From contig NZ_LT629742.1 of the NCBI RefSeq assembly GCF_900104895.1, positions 3,596,001 to 3,660,000 on the forward strand: a stretch of 64,000 bases of DNA, written 5' to 3'. The translations under genes and the position numbers were made by a program. Origin of the DNA: Microterricola viridarii. Lineage in GTDB: Bacteria > Actinomycetota > Actinomycetes > Actinomycetales > Microbacteriaceae. Positions 53,880 through 62,612 of the stretch are shown here, piece by piece. Each line of letters begins with the position of its first letter. The first letter of the stretch is position 1. The notes under the pieces were generated by a model. The model was not told the origin of the DNA, searched no databases, and was given only the letters and a program-made list of their open reading frames with translations.

Positions 53880-54083
53880 GTGTCGACTCCCGTCGAACCG
53901 TCGGGCATGACACCGCCATAGTACGTCCGGCGCCCGCGTGACGGCCCTGCGAGTCTTCGCCCAGCAGCCGTTCCGGACCGATGCGCCCGCCCACCGCCGG
54001 CTCGGCGCCGCTGGCACCCGGCGGCCGAGGCGGGTCCGGCCCGTGCCCGCACTGTTCACCCTCCGTTTGATTCGCAGTACGGC

Positions 54084-54138
54084 GTTCTCGTAATTGCCGC
54101 TCACCTTCTGCCGTTTGGATACCGGTGTTCTCGCAATT
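54084..54138 (+). promoter_or_regulatory. Paired direct repeat upstream of the phn operon
   Basis: GTTCTCGTAATT (54084-54095) and GTTCTCGCAATT (54127-54138) are 43 bases apart, close to four helical turns, in the 288-base spacer before phnD. The second extends into the small dyad CTCGC-AATTC-GCGAG. They may be binding sites of the TetR protein at the operon end. Confidence 0.55.
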
Positions 54139-54167
54139 CGCGAGGGACCACACTCCGAAAGGTCGCC

Positions 54168-55067
54168 ATGCGTCGCTACACCCTGCCCGCGATGGGCATG
54201 CTCGCCCTCTCCGCCCTCGCACTGACGGGATGCCAGGCATCCGACGTCGGCGCCTCGCCGGCCCAGGACGCCCCCATCACGATCGCGACGATCCCCGTCT
54301 CGGACGACCCGACGGTCGAGAACCCCGTCGACGCCCTGGCCCGCCTGCTCGAGGAGGAGACCGGGCGCACCGTCGAGATCACCGACGTGCCCGACTACCT
54401 GAGCGTCGTCGAGGCCATCCGCTCCAACCACGTCGACATCGGCATCATGAGCGGCTTCCCCTCCGCGCTCGCCGTCAACACCGGCGAGGTCGACGCACTG
54501 CTTGCCTGGAAGGGCAGCGGCGACCCGGTCTCCACCTGCGTCGTACTGGAGGACTCCCCCATCCAGGCCGTCGAGGACTTCGCCGGGAAGACCGTCGCCT
54601 TCGCCGACCAGGCCTCCAGCTCTGGCTACTTCATGCCCGTCTACATGTTGCACGAGGCGGGCCTGGAGCAGGGCACCGACTACGAGTCGATCTTCGCCGG
54701 CGGGCACGAGGGCAGCTTCGCCGCGCTGGCGCAGGGCCAGGTGGATGCCGCCTGCACCGCGTTCGTGCTGACCGAGATGGGCGCGCCCATGTTCCCGTTC
54801 GCCGACGGCGAGTGGCGGGCCGTGGGCGAGAGCCCGGCGATGGACGTGATGGGCACCGTGCTCGCCCGCCAGTCCCTCGACCAGGAGACCCGCGAGCTGC
54901 TGCAGACCGCGCTGCCGAAGGTCTTCTCCGAGGCCAACGCCGAGGCTCTCGCCGGCTACAGCTCCTTCATCGGGCTCGACGTCGAGATCGCGCCGAAGCC
55001 GAGCGTCTTCTCCTCCTTCGCCGAGATCGCGGCCGTCGCCGGTGTGAAGCTCGAGGACTTGAAGTGA
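54168..55067 (+). CDS. phnD: Phosphonate/phosphate-type ABC transporter substrate-binding lipoprotein
   Basis: 299 residues. A lipoprotein signal with lipobox LTGC gives Cys22 as the anchored residue. TIATIPVSDDPTVENPVDALARLLEEETGR, YLSVVEAIRSNHVDIGIMSGFPSALA, DFAGKTVAFADQASSSGYFMPVYMLHEAGL and GGHEGSFAALAQGQVDAACTAF are PhnD-family blocks, the last a phosphonate-binding-type loop. It delivers a phosphorus oxyanion or its organic ester to the PhnCE permease. First gene of a five-gene operon. Confidence 0.88.
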   Translation: MRRYTLPAMGMLALSALALTGCQASDVGASPAQDAPITIATIPVSDDPTVENPVDALARLLEEETGRTVEITDVPDYLSVVEAIRSNHVDIGIMSGFPSALAVNTGEVDALLAWKGSGDPVSTCVVLEDSPIQAVEDFAGKTVAFADQASSSGYFMPVYMLHEAGLEQGTDYESIFAGGHEGSFAALAQGQVDAACTAFVLTEMGAPMFPFADGEWRAVGESPAMDVMGTVLARQSLDQETRELLQTALPKVFSEANAEALAGYSSFIGLDVEIAPKPSVFSSFAEIAAVAGVKLEDLK

Positions 55068-55930
55068 GGACGGCGGTCCGCCCCGTCGCCCCACCGCCAG
55101 ATGCCCTGACATCCGCCACGATGCCCGCCGTACAGCTGCCCACCACCGCCCAGCTGCGCCAGGCGCTGCCCCTCGTCTCGGTGCGCGGCCTCCGGGTCGC
55201 CTACGACGAGCAGCTCGTGCTGAACGGCGTCGACCTCGACCTGCTGCCGGGCGAGATGGTCGCCCTGCTCGGCGCCTCCGGCTCCGGCAAGTCCACCCTG
55301 ATGAAGAGCCTCACCGGCTTCGCCCCCATCTCGGGCGGCAGCGTGCGGGTCGCCGGGCACGACGTCACCAACCTGGCGCGGGGCGAGCTGCGGACCCTCC
55401 GCTCCGAGGTGGGCCAGGTGTTCCAGCAGTTCAACCTGATCCCGCGCCTGAGCGTGCTCTCCAACGTGCTCACCGGCGCGCTGCACGGCGCCGGCCCGAT
55501 CAACGTGGTCGGTGGATTCTCCAGCGCGCACCGCGCCCGGGCCATGCACCTGCTGGACAGGGTCGGCATCGCCCACAAGGCGAAGGATGCCGCCCGCTCG
55601 CTGAGCGGCGGCCAGCAGCAGCGGGTCGCCATCGCCCGGGCGCTCATGCAGCAGCCGCGGGCCATCCTCGCCGACGAGCCGGTCGCCTCCCTCGACCCGA
55701 AGCTCGCCGACTCGGTGCTCGAGCTGCTGCGCGAGATCGCGACCGAGGACGGCATCCCCGTCCTGGTCAGCCTGCACGTGCTGCCGCTGGCCCTCGCGCA
55801 CAGCGACCGCATCGTCGGGCTCCGGCACGGCGAGATGGTGCTCTCCGGGCGCACGGCGCAGCTCGACGCCGCCCAGCTCGCGGTGCTCTACCAGGACGAG
55901 GAGGGCGCCGGCGATGAGCGCGACCACTGA
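55064..55930 (+). CDS. phnC: Phosphonate-type ABC transporter ATP-binding protein
   Basis: 288 residues. Walker A GASGSGKST near 70, Q-loop VFQQFNLIPRLSVLSNVLTGALHG (typical of PhnC), signature LSGGQQQR near 180, Walker B ILADEPVASLDP near 202 and the switch His in SLHVLPLALAHS. The GTG start at 55064 overlaps the phnD stop by four bases and has GAGGAC before it; ATG at 55121 would also give a whole ATPase. The first 30 residues are Ala/Pro-rich. Its 3' end overlaps phnE by 17 bases. Confidence 0.92.
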   Translation: MRTAVRPVAPPPDALTSATMPAVQLPTTAQLRQALPLVSVRGLRVAYDEQLVLNGVDLDLLPGEMVALLGASGSGKSTLMKSLTGFAPISGGSVRVAGHDVTNLARGELRTLRSEVGQVFQQFNLIPRLSVLSNVLTGALHGAGPINVVGGFSSAHRARAMHLLDRVGIAHKAKDAARSLSGGQQQRVAIARALMQQPRAILADEPVASLDPKLADSVLELLREIATEDGIPVLVSLHVLPLALAHSDRIVGLRHGEMVLSGRTAQLDAAQLAVLYQDEEGAGDERDH

Positions 55931-56771
55931 GACTCTCCCCGCTCCGGCTGTGCGCCGCGAGACGACGCCCACCCCGCTCAGCGCGGCCGAGCGGGCCCGG
56001 CTGGAGCGCGCCTTCTCGGCGCCGCGCACCCGGTTCCTGATCGGTATCCCGGTCGCGATCCTGCTCCTGCTCTGGTCGTTCAACGGCGCGGAGTTCAACT
56101 TCGCGAAGCTCGGCCAGGGCACCGTCAACATGGGCGAGTTCCTCTCCCGGTTGTTCCCGCCCGACTTCAGCAAATTCGGCACCATCGCCGCGCTGCTCGT
56201 CGAGACCTTCCAGATGGCCATCGTCGGCACCGTTCTGGGCGCCGTGCTGTCGCTGTTCGTCGCGTTCGCGGCGGCCTCGAACATCGCGCCGAAGTGGCTG
56301 TACTACCCGGCCCGCTGGGTGATGAACGTCATCCGCTCGGTGCCCGACCTGGTCTTCGCGCTGATGTTCGTCTCCGCGGTGGGCCTCGGCCCGTTCGCCG
56401 GAATCCTCGCCATGACGCTCGGCTCCCTCGGCTCGATCGGCAAGATCTTCGCCGAGGCGATGGAGTCGGTCGACCGCGGCCCGATCACCGCCATGCAGGC
56501 CGTCGGCGCCTCCAAGCGGCAGGTGATCCAGTACGGCGTGCTCCCCCAGGCCGCGCCGCTGCTCGTCTCGTACACGCTGCTGTTGTTCGAGGGCAATGTG
56601 CGCGGGGCGACGATCCTCGGGCTCGTCGGCGCCGGCGGCATCGGCCTCGAGCTCACCACCGCCATGCGCATGTACGACTACGGCCACCTCAGCGCCATCA
56701 TCATCTGCATCATCGTGCTCGTCACGGCCATCGACCAGGGCAGCGCCCTCATCAGAAAGAGAATCACATGA
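55914..56771 (+). CDS. phnE: Phosphonate-type ABC transporter permease
   Basis: 285 residues, about six membrane helices. Only one permease gene is present. AIVGTVLGAVLSLFVAFAAASN, NVIRSVPDLVFALMFVSAVGLGPFAGILAM and EAMESVDRGPITAMQAVGASKRQVIQYGVLPQAAPLLVSYTLL are PhnE blocks, the last the EAA loop that contacts PhnC. The N-terminal 40 residues are an extra soluble extension. Overlaps phnC and the phosphatase gene (ATGA). Confidence 0.92.
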   Translation: MSATTETLPAPAVRRETTPTPLSAAERARLERAFSAPRTRFLIGIPVAILLLLWSFNGAEFNFAKLGQGTVNMGEFLSRLFPPDFSKFGTIAALLVETFQMAIVGTVLGAVLSLFVAFAAASNIAPKWLYYPARWVMNVIRSVPDLVFALMFVSAVGLGPFAGILAMTLGSLGSIGKIFAEAMESVDRGPITAMQAVGASKRQVIQYGVLPQAAPLLVSYTLLLFEGNVRGATILGLVGAGGIGLELTTAMRMYDYGHLSAIIICIIVLVTAIDQGSALIRKRIT

Positions 56772-57571
56772 GCTCCTCCACCCTCCTCCGCCCCGGTATC
56801 GACGACGGCATCGACACCGGCATCGACATCGTGCTGAGCGCGCCGGTCAACCTGCGCGACCTCGGCGGCATCCCGGTCGGCGACGGAAGCGTGCGCCCCG
56901 GCGTCGCCATCCGGGCCGACGACCTCTCCACCATCACCGCGGATGCCGCGGCCGAGCTGGTCGAGAACGGCCTCGCCGCGGTCATCGACCTCCGCACCCC
57001 GCTCGAGGTCTCCCTCACCGGCCGCGGCCCGCTCGCCGGCCACGCCGTCGCCTACCACCACCTTCCGTTGATGGCGAGCGTGGCCGACGGCATGCCGAAG
57101 GAGGTGCCGAGCTTCACGCCGGAGGCCATGGGGCAGATGTACCTGGCCATGGTCGAACGGGCCGCCCCGCAGCTCGTCACGGCGCTGGGCATCATCGCAT
57201 TCGCCCCGGGGTCGACCGCGTTCCACTGCGCGGCCGGCCGCGACCGCACGGGCGTGCTGGCCGCCCTGTTGCTGCTCATCCTGGGTGCAGACGACGAGGA
57301 CATCGTCGCCGACTACGCCAGCACCGGCCCCAACATGCCCGCGATCCTGGAGCGCACCCGCCCGGTGATGGGGGCAATGATGGCCCGCCTCGGCATCGAC
57401 TTCAACGGGGCGAGCGCCGCCTCTCTCACCGAGCAGCCGATGCACCCGTCGATGCGGGTGCTGCTGGCCGGGCTCCGCGAGCGGCACGGCGACCCCTTGG
57501 CGCCGCTGCGCGCGGCCGGGCTCGGCGACGACACCGTCGCCCGGCTGCGCTCCCGCGCCCTCGGCGCATGA
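56768..57571 (+). CDS. Tyrosine/dual-specificity phosphatase-like protein
   Basis: 267 residues. NLRDLGGIPVGDG and RADDLSTITADAAAELVENGLAAVIDLRTPLEVSL match the Y_phosphatase3/lipid-phosphatase group (as MptpB/LipA), and the active-site P-loop is HCAAGRDRTGVLAA near residue 152 (Cys-x5-Arg). It should dephosphorylate a protein or small molecule by a phosphocysteine intermediate. Coupled to phnE by a four-base overlap, so its substrate is probably the ester imported by PhnCDE, not a host protein. No signal peptide. The next gene overlaps by four bases too. Confidence 0.88.
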   Translation: MSSSTLLRPGIDDGIDTGIDIVLSAPVNLRDLGGIPVGDGSVRPGVAIRADDLSTITADAAAELVENGLAAVIDLRTPLEVSLTGRGPLAGHAVAYHHLPLMASVADGMPKEVPSFTPEAMGQMYLAMVERAAPQLVTALGIIAFAPGSTAFHCAAGRDRTGVLAALLLLILGADDEDIVADYASTGPNMPAILERTRPVMGAMMARLGIDFNGASAASLTEQPMHPSMRVLLAGLRERHGDPLAPLRAAGLGDDTVARLRSRALGA

Positions 57572-58203
57572 CCCTGCCCACCGCTCCGGATGCCGGGGCC
57601 GCGGTTCGCCGCGGCCCCGGTCGCCCGCGCGACGAGGAGCTCGACGGGCAGATTCTTGCGGCGGCCCTCGCCCTGATCGACGCCGAGCAGGAGGTCACGG
57701 TCGCCCGGGTGGTCGCCGGCAGCGGTGTGAGCCGCGCCGCGCTCTACCGCCGCTGGCCCTCGATGACCACGCTGATCGCCGCGGCGCTCGACGTCGGGCG
57801 CAGCGTGCCGGCCGAGATCCCCACAGACGGAGACGGCGCCGGCGCGCTGCGCGAGGCGGTGTTCGCCGCGCTGCTCGGCGACCCGAGCTTCGGCGGCACC
57901 TCGCAGTTCACCGAGACCCGCTTCCGCCAGCGCATCCGGCTCGTGATGGCCGACCGGCAGCTGCAGAAGGCGTACTGGTCGTCGCACGTCGCCCGCCGGC
58001 GCGGCCCGATGGAGCGGGCGTTCCTGGTCGGCCGTGAGCGCGGCATCCTGCGCCCCGACCTCGACGTGGAGGCCAGCTTCGACGCCATCGCCGGCGCCTG
58101 TTACTACCAGCTCATCGTGCGCGGCGACAGCTTCGACGACCCGGCCACCCGCGCCCGCGTGCGCGCCGCGCTGGAGATCGTCTGGCGCGGCATGCTGGCC
58201 TGA
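57568..58203 (+). CDS. TetR-family regulator of the phn-phosphatase operon
   Basis: 211 residues. RGPGRPRDEELDGQILAAALALIDAEQEVTVARVVAGSGVSRAALYRRWPSMTTLIAAAL is a TetR helix-turn-helix with an N-terminal RGRPR-like arm. Its ATG overlaps the phosphatase stop by four bases, so it is the last gene of phnD-phnC-phnE-PTP-tetR and likely controls it through the repeats near 54084-54138. The ligand is unknown. Confidence 0.88.
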   Translation: MTLPTAPDAGAAVRRGPGRPRDEELDGQILAAALALIDAEQEVTVARVVAGSGVSRAALYRRWPSMTTLIAAALDVGRSVPAEIPTDGDGAGALREAVFAALLGDPSFGGTSQFTETRFRQRIRLVMADRQLQKAYWSSHVARRRGPMERAFLVGRERGILRPDLDVEASFDAIAGACYYQLIVRGDSFDDPATRARVRAALEIVWRGMLA

Positions 58204-58222
58204 GCGCCGCGAGGGCGGGGTC

Positions 58223-59254
58223 TCATCCCTCCAGGGCCGGCTCCGGGCCGCCCGCCTGCCCGCCCGCCGGTTCCCTGCTCGACGGGCTCGCCTCGTCGCG
58301 GGCGGGGGCCTCCGCCTCCAGCCGCGCGATCCGGGCCCGCGCGTTCTGCTCGCTGGGCGACATCCGGCCGAGCACCCGCACCCCGAACACGAGGAACGCC
58401 CGGGTCAACGTCACCGCCGGCCACCACGGCCGGCGCAGGCCGAGCAGCTCGCGCTGGCGCCGGTCGAGCGAGGCGACCGCCCCGCCGAACAGGATCGGGT
58501 ACACCCGGCCGGTCATGCCCGGCAGGCCGGGCTTCCGCAGGAACCGCACCGCCTCGGCGACCCGGGCGTCGGGCTTGGCCTCCTGCAGGAAGGCGTCCAT
58601 CTCGGCGTGCAGCTCGGCGACGCTCCGCGGCGGGTGGGCGACGCCCATCAGCACGCCGGCCTGCGCCCATTCCCGCACGTAGGCGTCCGGCCCGCCGGGG
58701 ATCGGCCCGCCCCAGGTGGCGTGCGCGCCGAGGAACGCCTCCGTGAAGGCGTCGTGCACCCAGCGCAGCAGCTCCTCGTCGTTCGCCGCGTACGCGCGTT
58801 CCTCTCCGCGGGCGTCGACGTAGGTCCCGGTCACGTGCTCGTGCAGCCGGGAGACGTGGGCGGATGCCGCCGTCGCACTGGCCCGGTCGCCGAACGTCGT
58901 CGTGGCCACCCAGCGCACGGTGCCGTCCAGCCGCCCGAGCGGGTCCTCGTGGTAGCGCGACCAGTCGTGCACGCCGGCCATCGCGCCGGGGTGCAGGGTC
59001 TGCAGAAGCAGCGCGCGGATGCCGGCGACGAGTGTCGGCAGTGCGCCGTTGACCGCCCAGACGGCGCTGCCGGGGCCGAAGAAGCCGGCATCCGTGCCGC
59101 CTGCGAGCGCGTGCGTCCAGGGCGGCGGCCGGCGGCGACCCGAGCGGCCGGGCCGCCAGCGCGCGGTGGCGTCGTGCGCGATGCCGTCGTGCGCGCTGCC
59201 GTGCGGCGCCCCGTTCGGCGGGGCGCCGGCGTCGGCCGCGCGGCGATCGCTCAT
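58223..59254 (-). CDS. DUF2236 (oxygenase MpaB-like) family protein
   Basis: 343 residues. LLLQTLHPGAMAGVHDWSRYHEDPLGRLDGTVRWVATTTFGDRASA is the DUF2236 core; the conserved His and Arg in HPGAMAGVHDWSRY bind haem in characterised relatives such as latex-clearing protein and MpaB. GTYVDARGEERAYAANDEELLRWVHDAFTEAFL follows. The N-terminal 50 residues and the C-terminal 30 are disordered and Pro/Arg-rich. Substrate unknown. It overlaps nothing and converges on the TetR gene of the phn operon. Confidence 0.85.
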   Translation of the reverse strand: MSDRRAADAGAPPNGAPHGSAHDGIAHDATARWRPGRSGRRRPPPWTHALAGGTDAGFFGPGSAVWAVNGALPTLVAGIRALLLQTLHPGAMAGVHDWSRYHEDPLGRLDGTVRWVATTTFGDRASATAASAHVSRLHEHVTGTYVDARGEERAYAANDEELLRWVHDAFTEAFLGAHATWGGPIPGGPDAYVREWAQAGVLMGVAHPPRSVAELHAEMDAFLQEAKPDARVAEAVRFLRKPGLPGMTGRVYPILFGGAVASLDRRQRELLGLRRPWWPAVTLTRAFLVFGVRVLGRMSPSEQNARARIARLEAEAPARDEASPSSREPAGGQAGGPEPALEG

Positions 59255-59278
59255 GAGACGACGCTAGCCCGGTTCGGC

Positions 59279-59761
59279 CTAGCTGCGGCTGCGGATCTGC
59301 TGCGAAGCGGGTGAATCCGGCCCCGCCGCCTCCGCCGCATCCGCACCGCGCCCGGCGACCACCCACGGGATGAAGCCGAGCAGCACGAAGAACGGGAAGA
59401 GCAAGACCTGGTTCGGCATGGCCGGGGCCGCCGTCGCCGCATTCGCGCCGAGGAGGCAGAACCAGACCCAGAGCGCGGCGGATGCCGAGCCGAAGCAAAA
59501 CAGGTAGGCGATGCGGCGCCCGCGGCCGCCGCCGTCGTAGGCGGTCGCGAGCAGGCCCGTGAGAAAGCTCACGGACGCCGGCAACAACAGGGCGGTCCAG
59601 GCCGGTGCCTGCGTGGAGGCGGCCCCGGCCTGCCATTGCGTCGTGATCGTGCCGGTGACGGCCTCCCACGTGGCGGGGAGGGACAGGAGGAGCACCAGCA
59701 GCGGGAGCCAGCAGAGGCTCACGGCGATGATCTGCCTCACTCGGTCTTCTCGCGGCGACAT
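59279..59761 (-). CDS. Small membrane protein of unknown function
   Basis: 160 residues with about four hydrophobic segments: 12-32, 52-72, 85-105 and 115-140. A long extracytoplasmic loop follows the first helix. The C-terminal 25 residues are soluble. I do not recognise the family. It precedes the DUF2236 gene by 24 bases on the same strand, so the two may be cotranscribed. Start ATG at 59761. Confidence 0.65.
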   Translation of the reverse strand: MSPREDRVRQIIAVSLCWLPLLVLLLSLPATWEAVTGTITTQWQAGAASTQAPAWTALLLPASVSFLTGLLATAYDGGGRGRRIAYLFCFGSASAALWVWFCLLGANAATAAPAMPNQVLLFPFFVLLGFIPWVVAGRGADAAEAAGPDSPASQQIRSRS

Positions 59762-59837
59762 GGGCCTACTCTCGCATGCACCCGGCGCACCGCGCCGCCG
59801 CCCCGGGCGCTGTTCCCGCAGGTCCGCTCACGGTTGC

Positions 59838-59848
59838 CCGTTCAACGG
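59838..59848. promoter_or_regulatory. IclR-type operator upstream of the regulator
   Basis: CCGTTCAACGG, a palindrome around a central C, lies 32 bases before the IclR start. The longer word TGCCCGTTCAACGGCA is repeated in inverted orientation before pobA (60646-60656). Confidence 0.75.
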
Positions 59849-59880
59849 CACGGATCGACGCTCTGTGGCACGATCAGTCC

Positions 59881-60642
59881 ATGGCCAACTCCCCCTCCGG
59901 CGACTCCCTCACCGGCCGCATCGCCCGGGTGCTGGAATCGTTCACGCCCAGCCGCACCGCGCAGACCGTCTCCGAGATCGGGCGGCGGGCCGGACTGCCA
60001 CCGTCGACCGCGCATCGGCTGGTGAGCGAGATGATCGCCGAGGGGCTGCTCGAGCGCGGCGACGACAAGCGGGTGCGGGTCGGGCTGCGCCTGTGGGAGC
60101 TCTCCACCCGCAGCGCGGGGGCCATGCGGTTGCGCCAGCTGGCCATGCCGTTCATGGAGCGGGTGCAGGCCCGCATCCGCGAGCACACCCAGCTCGCCGT
60201 GTTGGAGAACGACGAGGCGCTCTTCCTCGAACGGCTCTCCTCACCGACATCCGGCGCCAATGTCACGCGGATCGCCGGTCGGCTGCCGCTGCACGCCTCC
60301 TCGTCGGGGGTGATCCTGGCCGCCTACGCGGGCGAGGAGGTGCAGGGCCGCCTGCTCGCCGGCCCGCTGGCTGCCCTCACGAGCGAGACGCCGGCCGACC
60401 CGGCCACGCTCCGCCGGGTGATGGATGACGCGCGCCGCCGCGGCCACGTCGTCGCGCCCGGCTGGATCGAGCTCGTCTCGACCGGGGTCGCCGTGCCCGT
60501 GCGCGACGAGGCCGGAGGAATCACGGCGGCGCTCTCGGTCGTGCTGCCGCGCGACTCGGGGCGGGAGGCGGCCGCGCTCGAGGAGCTGCTCGCCGCGGCG
60601 GCCGGCATCTCGCGCGCACTGGCGGGTGCACGGCGCACCTGA
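59881..60642 (+). CDS. IclR-family regulator of pobA
   Basis: 253 residues. Winged helix IARVLESFTPSRTAQTVSEIGRRAGLPPSTAHRLVSEMIAEGLLERG near residues 11-60, then the IclR effector domain with LHASSSGVILAAYAGEEVQGRLL and GVAVPVRDEAGGITAALSVVLPR. Next gene downstream is pobA and the same CCGTTCAACGG site precedes both genes, so it very likely controls pobA in response to 4-hydroxybenzoate or protocatechuate, as PobR/PcaU do. Whether it activates or represses is unknown. ATG at 59881. Confidence 0.9.
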   Translation: MANSPSGDSLTGRIARVLESFTPSRTAQTVSEIGRRAGLPPSTAHRLVSEMIAEGLLERGDDKRVRVGLRLWELSTRSAGAMRLRQLAMPFMERVQARIREHTQLAVLENDEALFLERLSSPTSGANVTRIAGRLPLHASSSGVILAAYAGEEVQGRLLAGPLAALTSETPADPATLRRVMDDARRRGHVVAPGWIELVSTGVAVPVRDEAGGITAALSVVLPRDSGREAAALEELLAAAAGISRALAGARRT

Positions 60643-60645
60643 TTG

Positions 60646-60656
60646 CCGTTCAACGG
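60646..60656. promoter_or_regulatory. IclR-type operator upstream of pobA
   Basis: CCGTTCAACGG again, four bases after the IclR stop, 72 bases before pobA. The flanks (TTG...GCA) match the first site inverted. Confidence 0.75.
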
Positions 60657-60727
60657 GCAGGGCCGTTCGCCCGGCGCGGGCGCCGGGGAGACTGGTCGCT
60701 CCGCATCCCGCCGTCGAAGGAGACGAC

Positions 60728-61915
60728 TTGACCCAGCCTGTGAGCACCCGCGTCGCGATCATCGGGGCCGGCCCAGCTGGCCTGCTGCTCAGCCACCTGC
60801 TGAGCGAGGCCGGCATTGACTCGATCGTCATCGACTCCCGCAGTCGCGCCGAGATCGAGGGCACGGTGCGTGCCGGCATCCTGGAGCAGGGCACCGTCGA
60901 GGTGCTGGCCAGCATGGGCGCCGCCTCCCGCGTGCTGACAACGGGCAAACGGCACGACGGCGTCGAGTTCCACTTCGACGGCGAGCGCCACCGCATCGAC
61001 TTCGCCGCCCTCGTCGGCCGCAGCGTCTGGCTCTACCCGCAACACGAGGCGCTGAAAGACCTGATCGCCGCCCGCCTCGCCGCCGGCCAAGACCTGCGTT
61101 TCGGCGTGACCGCCCAGGGCGTCGAGGACGCGTCATCCGACCGGCCCCGCGTTATCGCCACAGACGCCGACGGCCGGCAGCTCGAGATCCAGGCCGAGTT
61201 CGTGGTCGGCGCCGACGGCTCCCGCAGCGTCGCCCGCACCGCCGTCACCGGCTCCCCAACCGGCGGCTACTTCCGTGAGTACCCGTTCGCCTGGTTCGGC
61301 ATCCTCACCGAGGCTCCGCCGAGCGCCGAGGAGCTGATCTACAGCAGCTCACCGGCCGGCTTCGCACTCATCAGCCAGCGCAGCCCCGAGGTGCAGCGCA
61401 TGTACTTCCAGTGCGATCCAGACGCCGACCCGAACGCACTGACGGATGCCGAGATCTGGGCCACCCTGCAGGAGCGGGTGCCCGGCACAGAACTGGCCGA
61501 GGGCCCCATCTTCCAGCGCGACGTGCTGCGCTTCCGCAGCTTCGTCGCCCACGAGCTGCGCCACGGCCGGGTCGCCCTCGTCGGCGACGCCGCGCACACC
61601 GTGCCGCCCACCGGAGCCAAGGGCATGAACCTCGCCGTGGCCGACGTGCTCCTCCTCAACCGCGCCCTCCAGGCCCTGCTGCTCGAGCGCGACGAGCGGC
61701 CGCTCGACGGCTACGCCGAGACCGCGCTGCGCCGCATCTGGAAGGCCCAGCACTTCTCCTGGTGGATGACGAGCATGCTGCACACGGCACCCGACGCCAG
61801 CGACTTCGACCAGCGGCGCCAGCTCGGTGAGCTGCGCGGCGTCGTCGAGTCGGAGGCCGGCAGCGCCTATCTTGCCGAGGCGTACACCGGCTGGCCGCTG
61901 GAGGTCGGCGTTTAG
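60728..61915 (+). CDS. pobA: 4-Hydroxybenzoate 3-monooxygenase
   Basis: 395 residues, the usual PobA length. AIIGAGPAGLLLSHLLSEAGID is the FAD dinucleotide site (GxGxxG), GADGSRSVARTAV the DG motif that touches FAD and NADPH, and VGDAAHTVPPTGAKGMNLAVADV the GD motif. RAGILEQGTVEVL and YPQHEALKDLI are typical PobA substrate-domain blocks. It converts 4-hydroxybenzoate to protocatechuate with NADPH and O2. TTG start at 60728 with AAGGAG eight bases upstream; a GTG four codons later is possible. Ring-cleavage genes are not in the window. Confidence 0.94.
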   Translation: MTQPVSTRVAIIGAGPAGLLLSHLLSEAGIDSIVIDSRSRAEIEGTVRAGILEQGTVEVLASMGAASRVLTTGKRHDGVEFHFDGERHRIDFAALVGRSVWLYPQHEALKDLIAARLAAGQDLRFGVTAQGVEDASSDRPRVIATDADGRQLEIQAEFVVGADGSRSVARTAVTGSPTGGYFREYPFAWFGILTEAPPSAEELIYSSSPAGFALISQRSPEVQRMYFQCDPDADPNALTDAEIWATLQERVPGTELAEGPIFQRDVLRFRSFVAHELRHGRVALVGDAAHTVPPTGAKGMNLAVADVLLLNRALQALLLERDERPLDGYAETALRRIWKAQHFSWWMTSMLHTAPDASDFDQRRQLGELRGVVESEAGSAYLAEAYTGWPLEVGV

Positions 61916-61962
61916 GGGCAGGCCAACCAGCCTCGGGTGCCGTGGCGCGGCTCGACTCGCAA

Positions 61963-62376
61963 TCAGGGCGTGGGGTCGGGGCGCGGTCGTTCCGGCGCGG
62001 CGTCCCCGCCGCGGCGCACGTCGTCGCGGCGCACGTCGTTGACATCCGGGTCAACGGCATCCGCCTCGCGAAACTGTTCCTCGGATTTCGCTTGGAAGGT
62101 GGCGGCCTCCGACTGCCGCAACTCGGCCTCCCGCTGCAAGCGGTCCGCCTCGATGCGGCCCAGTTCGGCTTCGGCCGCGGCACGCTGGGCTTCGGCGTCG
62201 TTCTTGCGGGCGTCCTCCGCTCCCTCCTGTGCCTGGGCGCGGATGTCCTCCGCCTTGCGCCGGTCGGCGGCGGCAGTCGCCTCCCGGCGCTGCTTCGAGA
62301 AGTAGTACACGACGCCAATCACGACGATCACCACGATGACGCCGACGACGATCCACAGGACAATGCTCGTATCCAT
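61963..62376 (-). CDS. Membrane-anchored coiled-coil protein
   Basis: 137 residues. One N-terminal membrane helix (about 6-27, VLWIVVGVIVVIVVIGVVYYF) then a charged coiled-coil rich in Ala/Glu/Arg (RREATAAADRRKAEDIRAQAQEGAEDARKNDAEAQRAAAEAELGRIEADRLQREA cut into heptads, about 30-100) and a disordered C-terminus. Orientation with the coil inside is favoured by the basic Lys-Gln-Arg-Arg after the helix. Function unknown. The 236 bases between its start and the LRR gene contain no gene. Confidence 0.7.
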   Translation of the reverse strand: MDTSIVLWIVVGVIVVIVVIGVVYYFSKQRREATAAADRRKAEDIRAQAQEGAEDARKNDAEAQRAAAEAELGRIEADRLQREAELRQSEAATFQAKSEEQFREADAVDPDVNDVRRDDVRRGGDAAPERPRPDPTP

Positions 62377-62612
62377 GAACTTTCCGCCTCTCTGCGGAGC
62401 TGGGTCGCCCCAGTCAACGCCTTTTCCGGCGAGATGGCAACGACTCCCCTGAGCCCGGATGCCGGCCTCGCTCGCCGGGCGCGGCTCCACAATCCCGATC
62501 GCGCACGAGCTACGCTTCACACCAACGGTCGCCCCGCCTGCCCCGCACACCCACTGCGCGGCACCACTCCTCCGGCTGCTCCGGCTGCTCCGGGGCGGAG
62601 AGCGAGAGGTTG

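Noticed and set aside
54168-58203. C-P lyase phosphonate degradation cluster
   Set aside because: Only the transporter is of phn type; no phnG-M genes or phosphonatase are present.
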